A program made the position numbers and the translations under genes. Positions 31,861 through 42,458 of a stretch of 64,000 nucleotides of DNA are shown here, piece after piece. Positions within the stretch are counted from its first letter, which is position 1; each line of letters begins with the position of its first letter. This DNA is from an uncultured Burkholderiales bacterium (GTDB lineage: Bacteria > Pseudomonadota > Gammaproteobacteria > Burkholderiales > Burkholderiaceae_C). The DNA lies in NCBI GenBank assembly GCA_903871545.1, contig CAIQHG010000049.1, positions 62,001 through 126,000 of the forward strand. Reading direction: 5' to 3'. The notes below the pieces were generated by a model, which worked only from the letters and a program-made list of their open reading frames with translations, ran no database searches and had not been told where the DNA came from.

Positions 31861-33834
31861 TCATTCAAATGCGATCAGATCCGTACTCTCAGGGATTTGA
31901 TCCCCTACCTTACAAAAACAGGACTTAATAACCCCGTCCCTTGGGGCAGCAATGGCGTGCTCCATTTTCATAGCCTCCATCACCAACAATACCTCGCCTT
32001 TCTTAACATGTTGCCCTTGGGTGACGTTCACCACAATGACTTTACCCGGCATAGGCGCCCTAAGCTCGCCAGAGTGAGACTCTTTTAACTCAAGTTGCTC
32101 GGATAGAGTAACTAAACCGTAGGTCCAGCGCCCCTGATCGGTGGATAAATACCTTATGTTTTTATGGGAGAGTGCGTGTGCACGGATCCAAACTCCATCA
32201 AGCTCAACACTTAACACTTGCGCGTCTGGATTAATTTGAGAGATCCAGCGCCCTGCCCCCCCCCCACCTACAACTTCAAAGTACTTGGGTAGCCCATCAT
32301 CACTCAGAGTTAGGCGAACTGTCTTGAGCCACTCTTTGCCTTTAAGAGTAAAACTGATCTGGGGTGATGAATTAAGTCTCCACCCCTTTTGAAATTTAGA
32401 AAATCTGGGCGAATTGGGTAGTAAAGACCATTCAAAGACGGCAGCAAGTACCAAAACCTCTTCTGGCGTATCCGTGACTTGCTCAAATAAATTCGCCTGC
32501 TCGTACTCGATCAAATTGGTTGATATTTGAGCGTTTGTAAAAGACTTACTTTTAATAATATTACCGAGGAAGTGAATATTGTTGGAAACGCCGAGCACAT
32601 GAAACTGGGACAAAGCTTGCTGCATTTGCGCAATTGCCCGTCCCCTGTCCTTATCCCACACGATCAGTTTTGCAATCATGGGGTCGTAGTAAGGAGTGAC
32701 GACGTCGCCTTGGCTAACCCCAGTATCAACTCTGACGTGGATTGACTCCTGCGGCGTTCTCATCTGCAACAAAGGCCCCGTGGAGGGTAAGAATCCGCTC
32801 GTGGGGTCTTCGGCATAAATACGAGCCTCAATAGCGTGGCCGTGGATCAAAAGACTCTTTTGCTCCAAAGGAAGCGCCTCACCAAAGGCAATTTTTAGTT
32901 GCCACTCCACTAAGTCCAGCCCCGTGATCATCTCCGTTACGGGGTGTTCGACTTGCAGCCTCGTGTTCATCTCCATGAAGTAGAACTCTCCGCTTTGCGC
33001 AACTATAAACTCAACCGTACCAGCCCCTAAATAGTTGACTGACTTGGCCGCCGCGATGGCTGAGCGCCCCAAACTTTCACGAGTTTGCTGATCCAGACCT
33101 GGGGCAGGGGCCTCCTCCAAGACCTTTTGGTGTCGCCGCTGCACAGAGCAATCGCGCTCAAAGAGGTAAACGAAATTACCGAATTTATCCCCAAAGACTT
33201 GAACCTCAATGTGCCTGGGCTCGGTTATGTATTTCTCAACCAAAACCTGCGCGTTTGCGAAAGCGTTGGTTGCCTCCCGTTGGCATGACATCAAGGCAGA
33301 CTCAAAATCCTCTGCTCTGTCAACCCGACGAATGCCCTTACCCCCTCCTCCCGCACTCGCTTTAATTAAAACGGGGAATCCAATTTGCTCGGCCTCTTTG
33401 GCCAAAAGTGCAGCTGATTGATCAATACCGTGATACCCGGGGGTAAGCGAGACGCCGGCCTTTTGCATCAACGATTTTGCCTGTGATTTAGATCCCATAA
33501 GCCTAATGGCTTCAGCGCTTGGGCCAATGAAAACAATACCAGCGTCTAAGCAGCGCGTGGCAAACACATCATTTTCAGACAAAAAACCATAACCTGGATG
33601 AATCGCCTGAGCTCCCGATCTTTTTGCAGCATCGATAATGTTATCCATGAGCAAGTAAGACTCTTTCGCTGGCGCGGGACCTATGCAATAAGCCTCATCG
33701 GCCATCAATACATGCAGAGCCTTTGAATCAGCTTCAGAATAGACAGCTACGGTTTTTACCCCAAGTTTTCTCGCGGTCTTTATAATTCGACAGGCAATTT
33801 CGCCCCTATTTGCTATCAGTATTTTTTCAAACAT
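31861..33834 (-). CDS. liuD: Methylcrotonyl-CoA carboxylase biotin-containing alpha subunit
   Basis: Biotin carboxylase motifs, EAMKMEH biotinyl site; adjacent to liuB. Confidence 0.94.
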   Translation of the reverse strand: MFEKILIANRGEIACRIIKTARKLGVKTVAVYSEADSKALHVLMADEAYCIGPAPAKESYLLMDNIIDAAKRSGAQAIHPGYGFLSENDVFATRCLDAGIVFIGPSAEAIRLMGSKSQAKSLMQKAGVSLTPGYHGIDQSAALLAKEAEQIGFPVLIKASAGGGGKGIRRVDRAEDFESALMSCQREATNAFANAQVLVEKYITEPRHIEVQVFGDKFGNFVYLFERDCSVQRRHQKVLEEAPAPGLDQQTRESLGRSAIAAAKSVNYLGAGTVEFIVAQSGEFYFMEMNTRLQVEHPVTEMITGLDLVEWQLKIAFGEALPLEQKSLLIHGHAIEARIYAEDPTSGFLPSTGPLLQMRTPQESIHVRVDTGVSQGDVVTPYYDPMIAKLIVWDKDRGRAIAQMQQALSQFHVLGVSNNIHFLGNIIKSKSFTNAQISTNLIEYEQANLFEQVTDTPEEVLVLAAVFEWSLLPNSPRFSKFQKGWRLNSSPQISFTLKGKEWLKTVRLTLSDDGLPKYFEVVGGGGAGRWISQINPDAQVLSVELDGVWIRAHALSHKNIRYLSTDQGRWTYGLVTLSEQLELKESHSGELRAPMPGKVIVVNVTQGQHVKKGEVLLVMEAMKMEHAIAAPRDGVIKSCFCKVGDQIPESTDLIAFE

Positions 33835-33840
33835 AACGGC

Positions 33841-35448
33841 TTACATCCTGAAGAGACCAAAGCGAGTTGGCTTGATGGGGGCATTTAAACAAGCGCTCAG
33901 TGAGAGCCCAAGAACGCTGCGCGTTTGACGCGGGTCGATCACCCCGTCATCCCAAAGTCTCGCACTCGCATAATAAGGGTGACCTTGAAGTTCGTATTGA
34001 TTTCTGATGGGCGTTTTGAACTCCTCCTCTTGCTCAGCGCTTAGTGTTTGTCCGGTTTTTTGAAGGCCGTCCTTTTTGACCGTAGCTAGGACTGAAGCGG
34101 CTTGCTCACCCCCCATAACGCTTATCCGCGCGTTGGGCCACATCCACAAAAACCTGGGCGAGTAAGCTCTGCCGCACATGCCGTAATTGCCTGCACCAAA
34201 ACTGCCCCCAATAATGACAGTTAGTTTGGGCACCTGGGTCGTTGCTACTGCCGTAACAAGTTTTGCCCCATTTTTAGCGATCCCTTCATTTTCATATTTT
34301 CTGCCCACCATGAAGCCAGTTATATTTTGCAAAAATATCAAAGGGATATTTCTTTGTGAGCACAACTCGATAAAGTGTGCCCCTTTTAGAGCGCTCTCAG
34401 AGAACAAAATACCGTTGTTGGCAATGATGCCGACCGTGTGGCCGTAAAGTCGTGCAAAACCGCATACCAATGTGGTGCCGTATTTACTCTTAAACTCATC
34501 AAAATCAGAGCCATCCACTATTCTTGCAATGATCTCTTTGACATCGTACGGTTTGCGCGAATCCCTTGGTATGATGCCCAGTATGTCTGCTCCACTCAAG
34601 ACGGGCTCTTCGTACTCTTTTAAAAGGGCCGCCGGCTTAAGGGGTTTATTTAAGTTGCCCACAATATTTCTAGCAATAGACAGCGCATGAGAATCGTTCT
34701 CAGCTAAGTGATCGGCAACACCTGACAAACGAGTATGAACGTCCGCTCCTCCAAGCTCTTGCGCACTCACCACCTCTCCCGTTGCGGCTTTTACAAGGGG
34801 GGGGCCTCCAAGGAAAATGGTGCCATGGTCCTTAACTATCACGGACTCATCACTCATCGCAGGTACGTACGCCCCCCCCGCTGTACACGAGCCCATCACC
34901 ACTGCAATTTGAGCGATCCCTTTGGCTGACATATTGGCTTGGTTAAAGAAGATTCTTCCAAAATGCTCCCTGTCTGGAAACACCTCATCTTGAAGGGGTA
35001 AGAAAGCACCGCCAGAATCTACTAAATAAATACAGGGGAGTTCATTTTGCTCAGCAATTTCCTGGGCTCTGAGATGCTTTTTAACGGTCATTGGATAATA
35101 AGTTCCACCCTTAACAGTCGCATCATTGGCTATAACCATACATTCAAGCCCGTTGATCAAACCAATTCCCGCAATTAAGCCCGCGCATGGGGCGTCCCCG
35201 GCGTACATACCAAGAGCTGCAAGCTGACCCAACTCTAAAAAAGGACTACCCGTGTCGAGCAACAAATCAATACGCTCCCTAGGCAAGAGCTTGCCCCGTT
35301 CTTTGTGCTTTTGAAGTGCGAGGGCACCCCCTCCTAAAGAAATTGATTTAACTTTTTCTCTTAAATCATCAACTAAGAGTTGCATAGCCGCGGCGTTTGC
35401 TATGAAATCATCAGATTTTGAGTCGATCTGAGAGATTAAGCGTTGCAT
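33841..35448 (-). CDS. liuB: Methylcrotonyl-CoA carboxylase carboxyltransferase beta subunit
   Basis: [28 protein letters not shown], carboxyltransferase domains; start [10 protein letters not shown] chosen. Confidence 0.95.
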   Translation of the reverse strand: MQRLISQIDSKSDDFIANAAAMQLLVDDLREKVKSISLGGGALALQKHKERGKLLPRERIDLLLDTGSPFLELGQLAALGMYAGDAPCAGLIAGIGLINGLECMVIANDATVKGGTYYPMTVKKHLRAQEIAEQNELPCIYLVDSGGAFLPLQDEVFPDREHFGRIFFNQANMSAKGIAQIAVVMGSCTAGGAYVPAMSDESVIVKDHGTIFLGGPPLVKAATGEVVSAQELGGADVHTRLSGVADHLAENDSHALSIARNIVGNLNKPLKPAALLKEYEEPVLSGADILGIIPRDSRKPYDVKEIIARIVDGSDFDEFKSKYGTTLVCGFARLYGHTVGIIANNGILFSESALKGAHFIELCSQRNIPLIFLQNITGFMVGRKYENEGIAKNGAKLVTAVATTQVPKLTVIIGGSFGAGNYGMCGRAYSPRFLWMWPNARISVMGGEQAASVLATVKKDGLQKTGQTLSAEQEEEFKTPIRNQYELQGHPYYASARLWDDGVIDPRQTRSVLGLSLSACLNAPIKPTRFGLFRM

Positions 35449-35485
35449 AAAAGGGTTCCTAAAAATGAATGAGACGTAAATAAAT

Positions 35486-36661
35486 CTACATTGTCTGCGC
35501 AAAGAGTTCGCGACCTATTAACATTCGCCTGATCTCACTCGTCCCTGCTCCAATCTCGTAGAGTTTTGCATCTCGCCACATACGCCCCGTCGCATAATCA
35601 TTGATATACCCATTGCCACCAAGAGCTTGTATCGCCTCCCCAGCCATCCAAGTTGCCTTCTCCGCGCTGTACAAAATAGCGCCTGCAGCGTCTTTGCGAA
35701 GGGTCCTAGTGTGATCCTTAGCGTCACAAGCCCTAGCCACAGCGTACACATAGGCCTTACATGCTTGCCAAGTTGTATACATATCTGCCAGCTTACCCTG
35801 CATCAGTTGAAATTCTCCAATGCTTTGGCCAAACTGCTTACGCTCATGAATATAGGGCAGTACCGTATCCATGCAAGCGGCCATGATACCGAGTGGACCG
35901 CCTGATAAGACCGTGCGCTCATAATCTAAGCCACTCATCAGCACTTTTGCCCCACCACCCTCGTGGCCTAAAATCTGTTCATGAGGCACTTCGCAGTTCT
36001 CAAAAAAGAGCGGATAAGTGTTTGAGCCTCTCATACCGAGCTTATCAAGTTTGGAGCCGCAACTAAACCCTTTGTAGCCTTTTTCAATAATAAACGCAGT
36101 CACACCCGCGGCGTTGGCGCTTGGATTAGTTTTAGCATAAACAACCAACGTGTCTGCGTCCCCACCGTTTGTGATCCACATTTTGCTGCCGTTGAGTACC
36201 CAGTGGTCTGCCTTTTGCACAGCCTTAAGCTGCATTCCAATGACATCGGATCCTGCGTTGGGCTCACTCATAGCAAGAGCTCCGACGTGTTCACCAGAGA
36301 TGAGTTTGGGTAAGTATTTCTTTTTCTGAGCAACGCTCCCATTTCTGTGGATTTGGTTGATGCATAAATTACTGTGCGCGCCGTAGGACAGCCCCACAGA
36401 AGCGCTGGCTCTAGATATCTCCTCCATGGCAATGGTATGGGCTAAATAACCTAAGTTTGTCCCCCCGTACTCCTCTCCTATCGTCAGGCCGTGCAGACCC
36501 AGCTCCCCCATCTTTTTCCAAAGATGAGCTGGGAACTCGTTTTCCTTGTCCACGCCAGCAGCAATAGGGGCAATTTCGTTGGCAGCAAATTGCTCAACGG
36601 TATCTCTCATCATTTGAAGAGTTTCGCCCAGTTGAAAATCTAACCCAGGTAATACATTCAT
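35486..36661 (-). CDS. liuA: Isovaleryl-CoA dehydrogenase
   Basis: Acyl-CoA dehydrogenase; [53 protein letters not shown]. Confidence 0.94.
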   Translation of the reverse strand: MNVLPGLDFQLGETLQMMRDTVEQFAANEIAPIAAGVDKENEFPAHLWKKMGELGLHGLTIGEEYGGTNLGYLAHTIAMEEISRASASVGLSYGAHSNLCINQIHRNGSVAQKKKYLPKLISGEHVGALAMSEPNAGSDVIGMQLKAVQKADHWVLNGSKMWITNGGDADTLVVYAKTNPSANAAGVTAFIIEKGYKGFSCGSKLDKLGMRGSNTYPLFFENCEVPHEQILGHEGGGAKVLMSGLDYERTVLSGGPLGIMAACMDTVLPYIHERKQFGQSIGEFQLMQGKLADMYTTWQACKAYVYAVARACDAKDHTRTLRKDAAGAILYSAEKATWMAGEAIQALGGNGYINDYATGRMWRDAKLYEIGAGTSEIRRMLIGRELFAQTM

Positions 36662-36755
36662 CAGCAGTCCTTATCCGTAAAAAGAAAGTGCAGTCTTCTT
36701 TAAAAGTTCAAACACAACTAGAGGCGTAGTTAACACGCCATTGATATCAGATCAA

Positions 36756-38012
36756 CTAGTCATAAGACCTGGCGTCTTCTATAACTAAGCCGTCTTGGGG
36801 TAGAGCGTTCAAATCAATAAATTCAACCCCAGCCCGTAACTTGGTCACGTCCCTAACGGATTGGATCAAACGCTGTTTCAAACTATCCAAGTCACCAGAC
36901 TCGGACTTAGCCAGTTCACAGCGAAGCGTCATCGACTCTTGGCCGATACTACCCGTTAGCACCATTCTCAATTTTTTCACCTCAGGATTTTTTCCAGCGA
37001 TCTCCTGTATGTGCCCAGGGTACAAGAACATCCCCTTGACTTTGGTGGTTTGGTCTACCCGTCCCATCCATCCCATTATTCTTATATTGGTTCGCCCACA
37101 AGCTGAAGGATGTGTCGCGCTTGCTGGGTCAATGGCTGACAAATCTCCAGTTGCAAAACGAATCAACGGGTAATCTGAATCAAGCACCGTAATCACAACC
37201 TCCCCCACCTCTCCCAGACCTAGCGCCCTCGTACCCAGGGGCTCAACAATCTCTAAGATAACCCCTTCATCCACAATCATCCCTTGCAAGAGTGATGCAG
37301 ACTCATAGGCAATCAGCCCCAAATCGGCTATTGCATAGGCCGATGAAACTTGAATACCCCTTGACTTAAACCAGGATCTGAGTGAGGGAGTGAGGGCCTC
37401 ACCCGATACAAGGGCCACTTCTAAGCTTGAACAATTTATACCCAATTCATCGGATTTCTCAAGTATGATTTTCAAAAAAGAGGGGGTCCCGGTATAAGCC
37501 CTGGGTTTAAGGTGCGCGATCGTCTGTGCTTGTAACTCCGTTTGCCCCGTCCCCGCAGGAAATACACAACAACCCAGCGCATGGGCCCCCGACTCCATAA
37601 TCCACGCTCCTGGGGTAAAGTGGTAGGAAAATGTGTTGTACACCAAGTCCCCGGACCTAAATCCAGCCGCTCGCATAGCCCGAGACATTCTGTAATTATC
37701 CTCACCCCAGCCCTGAAATTCATGGATGGGGCCAGGGGACTGAAAGACCCTTTTCATTTTTGACAGGGCAATAGCGTTGATTCCCCCAAAAGGGGGATTG
37801 GCATTTTGAATACCCACTAACTCAGATTTACGGGTAACGGGAAGTGCTGCCAAAGCGTCCAATGAAGTTACAGAGTAAGGGTCAACACCTTTGAGTAGCT
37901 CTTTATAGAACTGAGTCTTTTGCTGAGCCATCTCAACTTGCAAAGGAAGTTGTTTAAACAAATCAGCGTTCCTAGCTGTTTGGGGTCTTGTTTCTTTGGG
38001 GTCGAGGATCAT
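36756..38012 (-). CDS. Phenylacetate-CoA ligase-like (PaaK family) AMP-binding protein
   Basis: TYSYHFTPGAW-like region, GEVVITVLDSDYPLIRFATGDLSA, GRVDQTTKVKGMFLYP. Confidence 0.85.
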   Translation of the reverse strand: MILDPKETRPQTARNADLFKQLPLQVEMAQQKTQFYKELLKGVDPYSVTSLDALAALPVTRKSELVGIQNANPPFGGINAIALSKMKRVFQSPGPIHEFQGWGEDNYRMSRAMRAAGFRSGDLVYNTFSYHFTPGAWIMESGAHALGCCVFPAGTGQTELQAQTIAHLKPRAYTGTPSFLKIILEKSDELGINCSSLEVALVSGEALTPSLRSWFKSRGIQVSSAYAIADLGLIAYESASLLQGMIVDEGVILEIVEPLGTRALGLGEVGEVVITVLDSDYPLIRFATGDLSAIDPASATHPSACGRTNIRIMGWMGRVDQTTKVKGMFLYPGHIQEIAGKNPEVKKLRMVLTGSIGQESMTLRCELAKSESGDLDSLKQRLIQSVRDVTKLRAGVEFIDLNALPQDGLVIEDARSYD

Positions 38013-38103
38013 GGTAAATATTTTATAAAGGAAATGCGCTCAACTGCATACTGATGTGATGTTAGCTAGTCACAGGAAAGCTATGAAAATGAGGGTGGGC
38101 TGG

Positions 38104-38925
38104 TTAAGATAACCAGCGTTTCCTCCTGCGATAGGACTTTACGTCTTTAAAAGATTTGCGCTGCGCATCGTCCTTGGTTGATATACCAAGGTAGAACTCT
38201 TTGACGTCCTCATTGTTTTTAAGTGACTGAGCTTGCCCGTCCATCACGACTCTTCCGTTCTCTAAAATATAGCCGTAGTCACTGTACTTAAGAGCAATCA
38301 TGGTATTTTGCTCTGCAAGCAAAAAGCTTACATTTTCCTGTTTGTTTAGATTTTTTACGATCTCAAAGACCTCGTCCACTATTTGAGGGGCTAGGCCCAT
38401 TGAGGGCTCATCCAACAAAATCATCTCCGGTCTGGCCATCATCGCGCGACCAATTGCGCACATCTGTTGCTCCCCCCCTGAGGTGTAGGCGGCCTGAGAC
38501 TTTCGTCTAATTTTAAGACGAGGAAAGAAAGCGTAAATTTTCTCTAAGTCCTCCCTTATCTCGCTTTGAGTGGCTTGCCGTGTAAAGGCCCCTGTTAGCA
38601 AATTATCCTCAATCGTTAGGTGCGCAAAACAGTGACGTCCCTCCATCACTTGTATGAGACCACGTTTAACCAAGTGGTAGGGGGAGAGATTATCGACTCG
38701 ACCTTCCTTGTAATAAATGGATCCCTTAGTCACGTCCCCCCTTTCTGCGCCCAAGAGGTTTGAAATCGCTTTGAGTGTGGTGGACTTTCCCGCACCATTT
38801 GCCCCTAAAAGCGCGACTATTTTGCCTTTTGGAACCTCGAGTGAAACCCCTTTTAGGACCAAAATAACGTGATCGTAAATAACCTCTATGTTATTGACGC
38901 TTAGTAAGGGAGGTACTGCGTTCAT
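38104..38925 (-). CDS. livF: Liv-type ABC transporter ATP-binding protein
   Basis: Walker A GANGAGKST, Walker B MILLDEPSMGLAP. Confidence 0.92.
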   Translation of the reverse strand: MNAVPPLLSVNNIEVIYDHVILVLKGVSLEVPKGKIVALLGANGAGKSTTLKAISNLLGAERGDVTKGSIYYKEGRVDNLSPYHLVKRGLIQVMEGRHCFAHLTIEDNLLTGAFTRQATQSEIREDLEKIYAFFPRLKIRRKSQAAYTSGGEQQMCAIGRAMMARPEMILLDEPSMGLAPQIVDEVFEIVKNLNKQENVSFLLAEQNTMIALKYSDYGYILENGRVVMDGQAQSLKNNEDVKEFYLGISTKDDAQRKSFKDVKSYRRRKRWLS

Positions 38926-38975
38926 GAGTATGGATCTTGTAGACCTTTAAAGAGATGGGAGTTAGCAGTGTTAAA

Positions 38976-40328
38976 TTAGCCTTTTACACACTCAGGAGTG
39001 ATGTTTTTTGACTTTGCATACTCACTTGCACTGGCCTTAAACAAGGGGTGAATCAGGGCTTTGTTACCCTCGATCCAATCTGAGACTAAATTCCACTTGG
39101 CACCGTCCCATTGCTGAATTTTGACGCGCCCAGAACCTTCATGGTTATCACAAGAGGTTTTGATCTCAGGCAGTAAGCCGGCTGCGCCTAAAGCATTTAG
39201 GGATTGGTTCGTTATGTTCAAGTTTTCAAACGCCCAGCGCATTTGCTCCCCCGTCATCACCTTACCTTTACCGTATTTGTTTTGTGCAATCTTGATGGCC
39301 TCAACAGTCACCACCGCCGCAGATACCCCACGGTTGTACAAACTAGTACCTATTTTGCTGGCATCTGACATATTGCCTTTGCCAGCGGCGTAGACCACTT
39401 TTTCGATCTCAGCGATTACGGGAACACCCTTGCCGGACACGTTCCATGTGGCGCTCATGTAACCTTTAGCAGCCTCACCCGCTGGCACAACATCCTCCTC
39501 AGAGCCAGCCCACCATGAACCAATAATTTTCTCTCTGGCAAAACCCACTTTTTGAGCCGCCTTTAACGCAGTTTGGTTCATCACACCCCAACCCCAAAAG
39601 ATAACGTAATCAGGATTTTCTTCGCGAATTTTTAACCACTGCGCGCCCTGCTCATTACCCGGGTGGGCAACTGGGATTTCAACCAATTTAAAACGGTTGA
39701 TTTTGCTCTCTGCCTCCAAAGCCACAATGGGCTCTTTACCGTAAGCTGAATCGTGATAGAGATACACTATTTTTTTGTTTGCTAAATTACCGTTATTTTT
39801 CCCCGCCAAAAACTTAACGATCGCCGAAGCCTGCATCTGATAAGTGGTGACCAAAGGAAAAGCGTACGGAAAGACCGAGCCGTCGACTGCATCAGTACGA
39901 CCATACCCCATCATGATGAGGGGGACTTTATCCGACTGTGATTTATCTAGCACAGAGTAAGAGATACCGGTGGACATAGTATGAATAGCTGTGCCTTTGG
40001 AGACACCAGACTTGCCCTTCAAGCGTTCGTAGCATTCAACGCCTTTTGCGTTGTTGTATTCTGTCTCACACTCCTCCCATGACAGCTTTACTCCGTTTAC
40101 GCCGTTTTGGGACATATTGACATTGTTCAAATAATCAACAAAACCACCGTAAAACGCTTGTCCGTTTTGTCCGTAAGGGCCGACTCTATAACTTGGAATG
40201 GAGATAAATTGATCCTCAGCTTGGGCTGTGCCTGAGCCACAAACACCACCACACACAAAAACTACAGCAAGCGCTACTGTCTTAGCGTGTGCGACCATTT
40301 TTTTGACATTAAATTGAACTGTTTTCAT
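38976..40328 (-). CDS. Liv-type ABC transporter substrate-binding protein
   Basis: Signal peptide plus periplasmic-binding type-1 fold (ISIPSYRVGPYGQNGQAFYGGFVDYLNNV); in liv operon. Confidence 0.9.
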   Translation of the reverse strand: MKTVQFNVKKMVAHAKTVALAVVFVCGGVCGSGTAQAEDQFISIPSYRVGPYGQNGQAFYGGFVDYLNNVNMSQNGVNGVKLSWEECETEYNNAKGVECYERLKGKSGVSKGTAIHTMSTGISYSVLDKSQSDKVPLIMMGYGRTDAVDGSVFPYAFPLVTTYQMQASAIVKFLAGKNNGNLANKKIVYLYHDSAYGKEPIVALEAESKINRFKLVEIPVAHPGNEQGAQWLKIREENPDYVIFWGWGVMNQTALKAAQKVGFAREKIIGSWWAGSEEDVVPAGEAAKGYMSATWNVSGKGVPVIAEIEKVVYAAGKGNMSDASKIGTSLYNRGVSAAVVTVEAIKIAQNKYGKGKVMTGEQMRWAFENLNITNQSLNALGAAGLLPEIKTSCDNHEGSGRVKIQQWDGAKWNLVSDWIEGNKALIHPLFKASASEYAKSKNITPECVKG

Positions 40329-40392
40329 AAAGAAGTCTCCCTTGAATCGTTGTTTTAAAACCGAAAAATAAACTCAAAACTCATCTATATTT

Positions 40393-41469
40393 TTAGTGTG
40401 GAAATGGCCACAATCTTAGCTTTTCTTTAACAATACTCCACAAACGAGCTAGCCCATGTGGCTCAATGATAAGAAAGAAAATGATTAGGCATCCAAACAC
40501 CATAACCTGAACGTGTGAGATAAAAGCCTGGCTAATTGGCAAGTGAAAGAGTGAGGACACAGAGGGTAAGGCTATATCTAGAAAAATTGGCAAAAGCAGT
40601 ATAAAGGCGGAGCCCAGAAAATTCCCCAAAATACTGCCCACACCACCAACGATCACCATGAACAAAATTTTAAATGACAACTCTAGTGAGAAACCGTCTG
40701 GCTCAACTGCACCTAAATAACAATAGGCGTAAAGGACCCCTGCCAAGCCGCAGTAAAAAGAGCTGATTGCAAAGGCCAGTAATTTTGTCCTCATCAAATG
40801 AATCCCTATCACCTCTGCGGCAACGTCCATATCCCTCACAGCCATCCAAGACCGCCCAGTTGCAGAGCGCACTAAGTTTTTACCGGCTAGAGTCATCAAA
40901 ATCACAATACCAAGCACCAACAAATATTTGGACGCTGGGGTGCTAAAAGAGAATCCGAACATATCTAAGTTTTGAGCGCTAATCACCCCTGAGGAGCTAT
41001 TGTTAGAAAACCAGGGGAACTTGGTCAAGCACCAAACCACAAAAAACTGGGCTGCGAGGGTCGCTACAGCGAGATAAAAGCCTTTGATCCTAAGCGAGGG
41101 AAGTCCAAATACCACACCCACTAAAGCCGCCGCGCAGCCGCCCAAGAAAAATGAGACCAAAAAGGGGATCCCTTCTATCCTGAGCTGAAAGTTATAGGCC
41201 GCGTAAGCACCAACGGCCATAAACGCGGCCGAGCCAAGGGAGAGCTGCCCCGCATATCCAGTCAAAAAATTAAGTCCCATTGCCGCAAGAGAAAAAATTA
41301 AAAATGGGATCAATATAGCGTTGATCCAGTACTCACTCGCAAAAAGAGGCACTCCCGCAAGGGCAACGCACAAAATAACAGCTACGCCCACTTTATCTTG
41401 AAATATGGGAAATAGCTGGCTATCTGCCCTGTAGGATGTTTTAAATTGACCCGATTCGCGGTAAATCAT
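40393..41469 (-). CDS. livM: Liv-type ABC transporter permease
   Basis: ALAAMGLNFLTGYAGQLSLGSAAFMAVGAY. Confidence 0.93.
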   Translation of the reverse strand: MIYRESGQFKTSYRADSQLFPIFQDKVGVAVILCVALAGVPLFASEYWINAILIPFLIFSLAAMGLNFLTGYAGQLSLGSAAFMAVGAYAAYNFQLRIEGIPFLVSFFLGGCAAALVGVVFGLPSLRIKGFYLAVATLAAQFFVVWCLTKFPWFSNNSSSGVISAQNLDMFGFSFSTPASKYLLVLGIVILMTLAGKNLVRSATGRSWMAVRDMDVAAEVIGIHLMRTKLLAFAISSFYCGLAGVLYAYCYLGAVEPDGFSLELSFKILFMVIVGGVGSILGNFLGSAFILLLPIFLDIALPSVSSLFHLPISQAFISHVQVMVFGCLIIFFLIIEPHGLARLWSIVKEKLRLWPFPH

Positions 41470-41478
41470 CTTCAGTCC

Positions 41479-42393
41479 TTAAACACGGTCAATATGCTTT
41501 TCGCCGAACAACCCCTCAGGCCTCACCAAGAGAAAGAGAAGTGCAAAGATATAGGGAAACCACCCCTCTATTCCACCGTAGTTTCCGCCAAACGCCTCTT
41601 GCAAGACAGGGGGTATATAAATTTCAGCTAGTTTTTCAGAAACTCCAATAATTACCCCCCCCACTATTGCGCCGGGCACAGAGGTAAACCCTCCAAGTAT
41701 TAAAACGGGAAGCGCCTTCAGCGCGGTCAAAGAAAGTGCGTATTGCACACCGTTTCTAGACCCCCAAAGCAGTCCAGCCACCAAAGCAACAAAACCCGCA
41801 ATGATCCACACGATAGTCCAAATTTTCTCAAGTGAGATGCCAAGCGATAAAGCGGCTTGGTGATCATCTGCGACGGCCCGCAGCGCTCGTCCAATTTTGG
41901 TGAACTGAAAAAATACGGACAACAAAATGACCAAGGCAATAATAATGCCTGAGGCAAATAAATCAAATTTAGAAATACCTAGCCCTGTTGCATTCATGAT
42001 GGATTGAATGGGTTCGTCAACAATACCTAAATCAATAGAACGAATTTCGTTGCCAAAAAGGATGGAGGACATACCGTCAAGAAAATAACTCAGCCCTATG
42101 GTCGCCATAAACAATGTGATGCTCGGTTGGTTTACCAACTTACCAAGTACAAAGCGCTCTGCACCAAACCCAATCATCACCATATAAACGAATGCGCCAA
42201 TAACGGACAACCACATGGGCACACCATGGCCCATTATGCCAACCACGGCCAAAGCGGCAGAATAAACCATTGCGCCCTGAGCAAAATTAAACACACCAGA
42301 GGCCTTATAAATCAGCACAAAGCCTAACGCGACCAATGAATACATGAGTCCTGATAAAACACCGCTTATCACAATTTCAATAAAAAATTGCAT
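41479..42393 (-). CDS. livH: Liv-type ABC transporter permease
   Basis: GLMYSLVALGFVLIYKASGVFNFAQGAMV. Confidence 0.94.
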   Translation of the reverse strand: MQFFIEIVISGVLSGLMYSLVALGFVLIYKASGVFNFAQGAMVYSAALAVVGIMGHGVPMWLSVIGAFVYMVMIGFGAERFVLGKLVNQPSITLFMATIGLSYFLDGMSSILFGNEIRSIDLGIVDEPIQSIMNATGLGISKFDLFASGIIIALVILLSVFFQFTKIGRALRAVADDHQAALSLGISLEKIWTIVWIIAGFVALVAGLLWGSRNGVQYALSLTALKALPVLILGGFTSVPGAIVGGVIIGVSEKLAEIYIPPVLQEAFGGNYGGIEGWFPYIFALLFLLVRPEGLFGEKHIDRV

Positions 42394-42458
42394 TATCTAC
42401 TTTAGCCTCAATTGTTAACATTTAACCGATTTCTTAAAAGACAGATGACGACGATCAA

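Noticed and set aside
37472-37763. Overlapping short ORFs in both strands within the PaaK-like gene
   Set aside because: Arg/Pro/His-rich out-of-frame shadows without homology signals.
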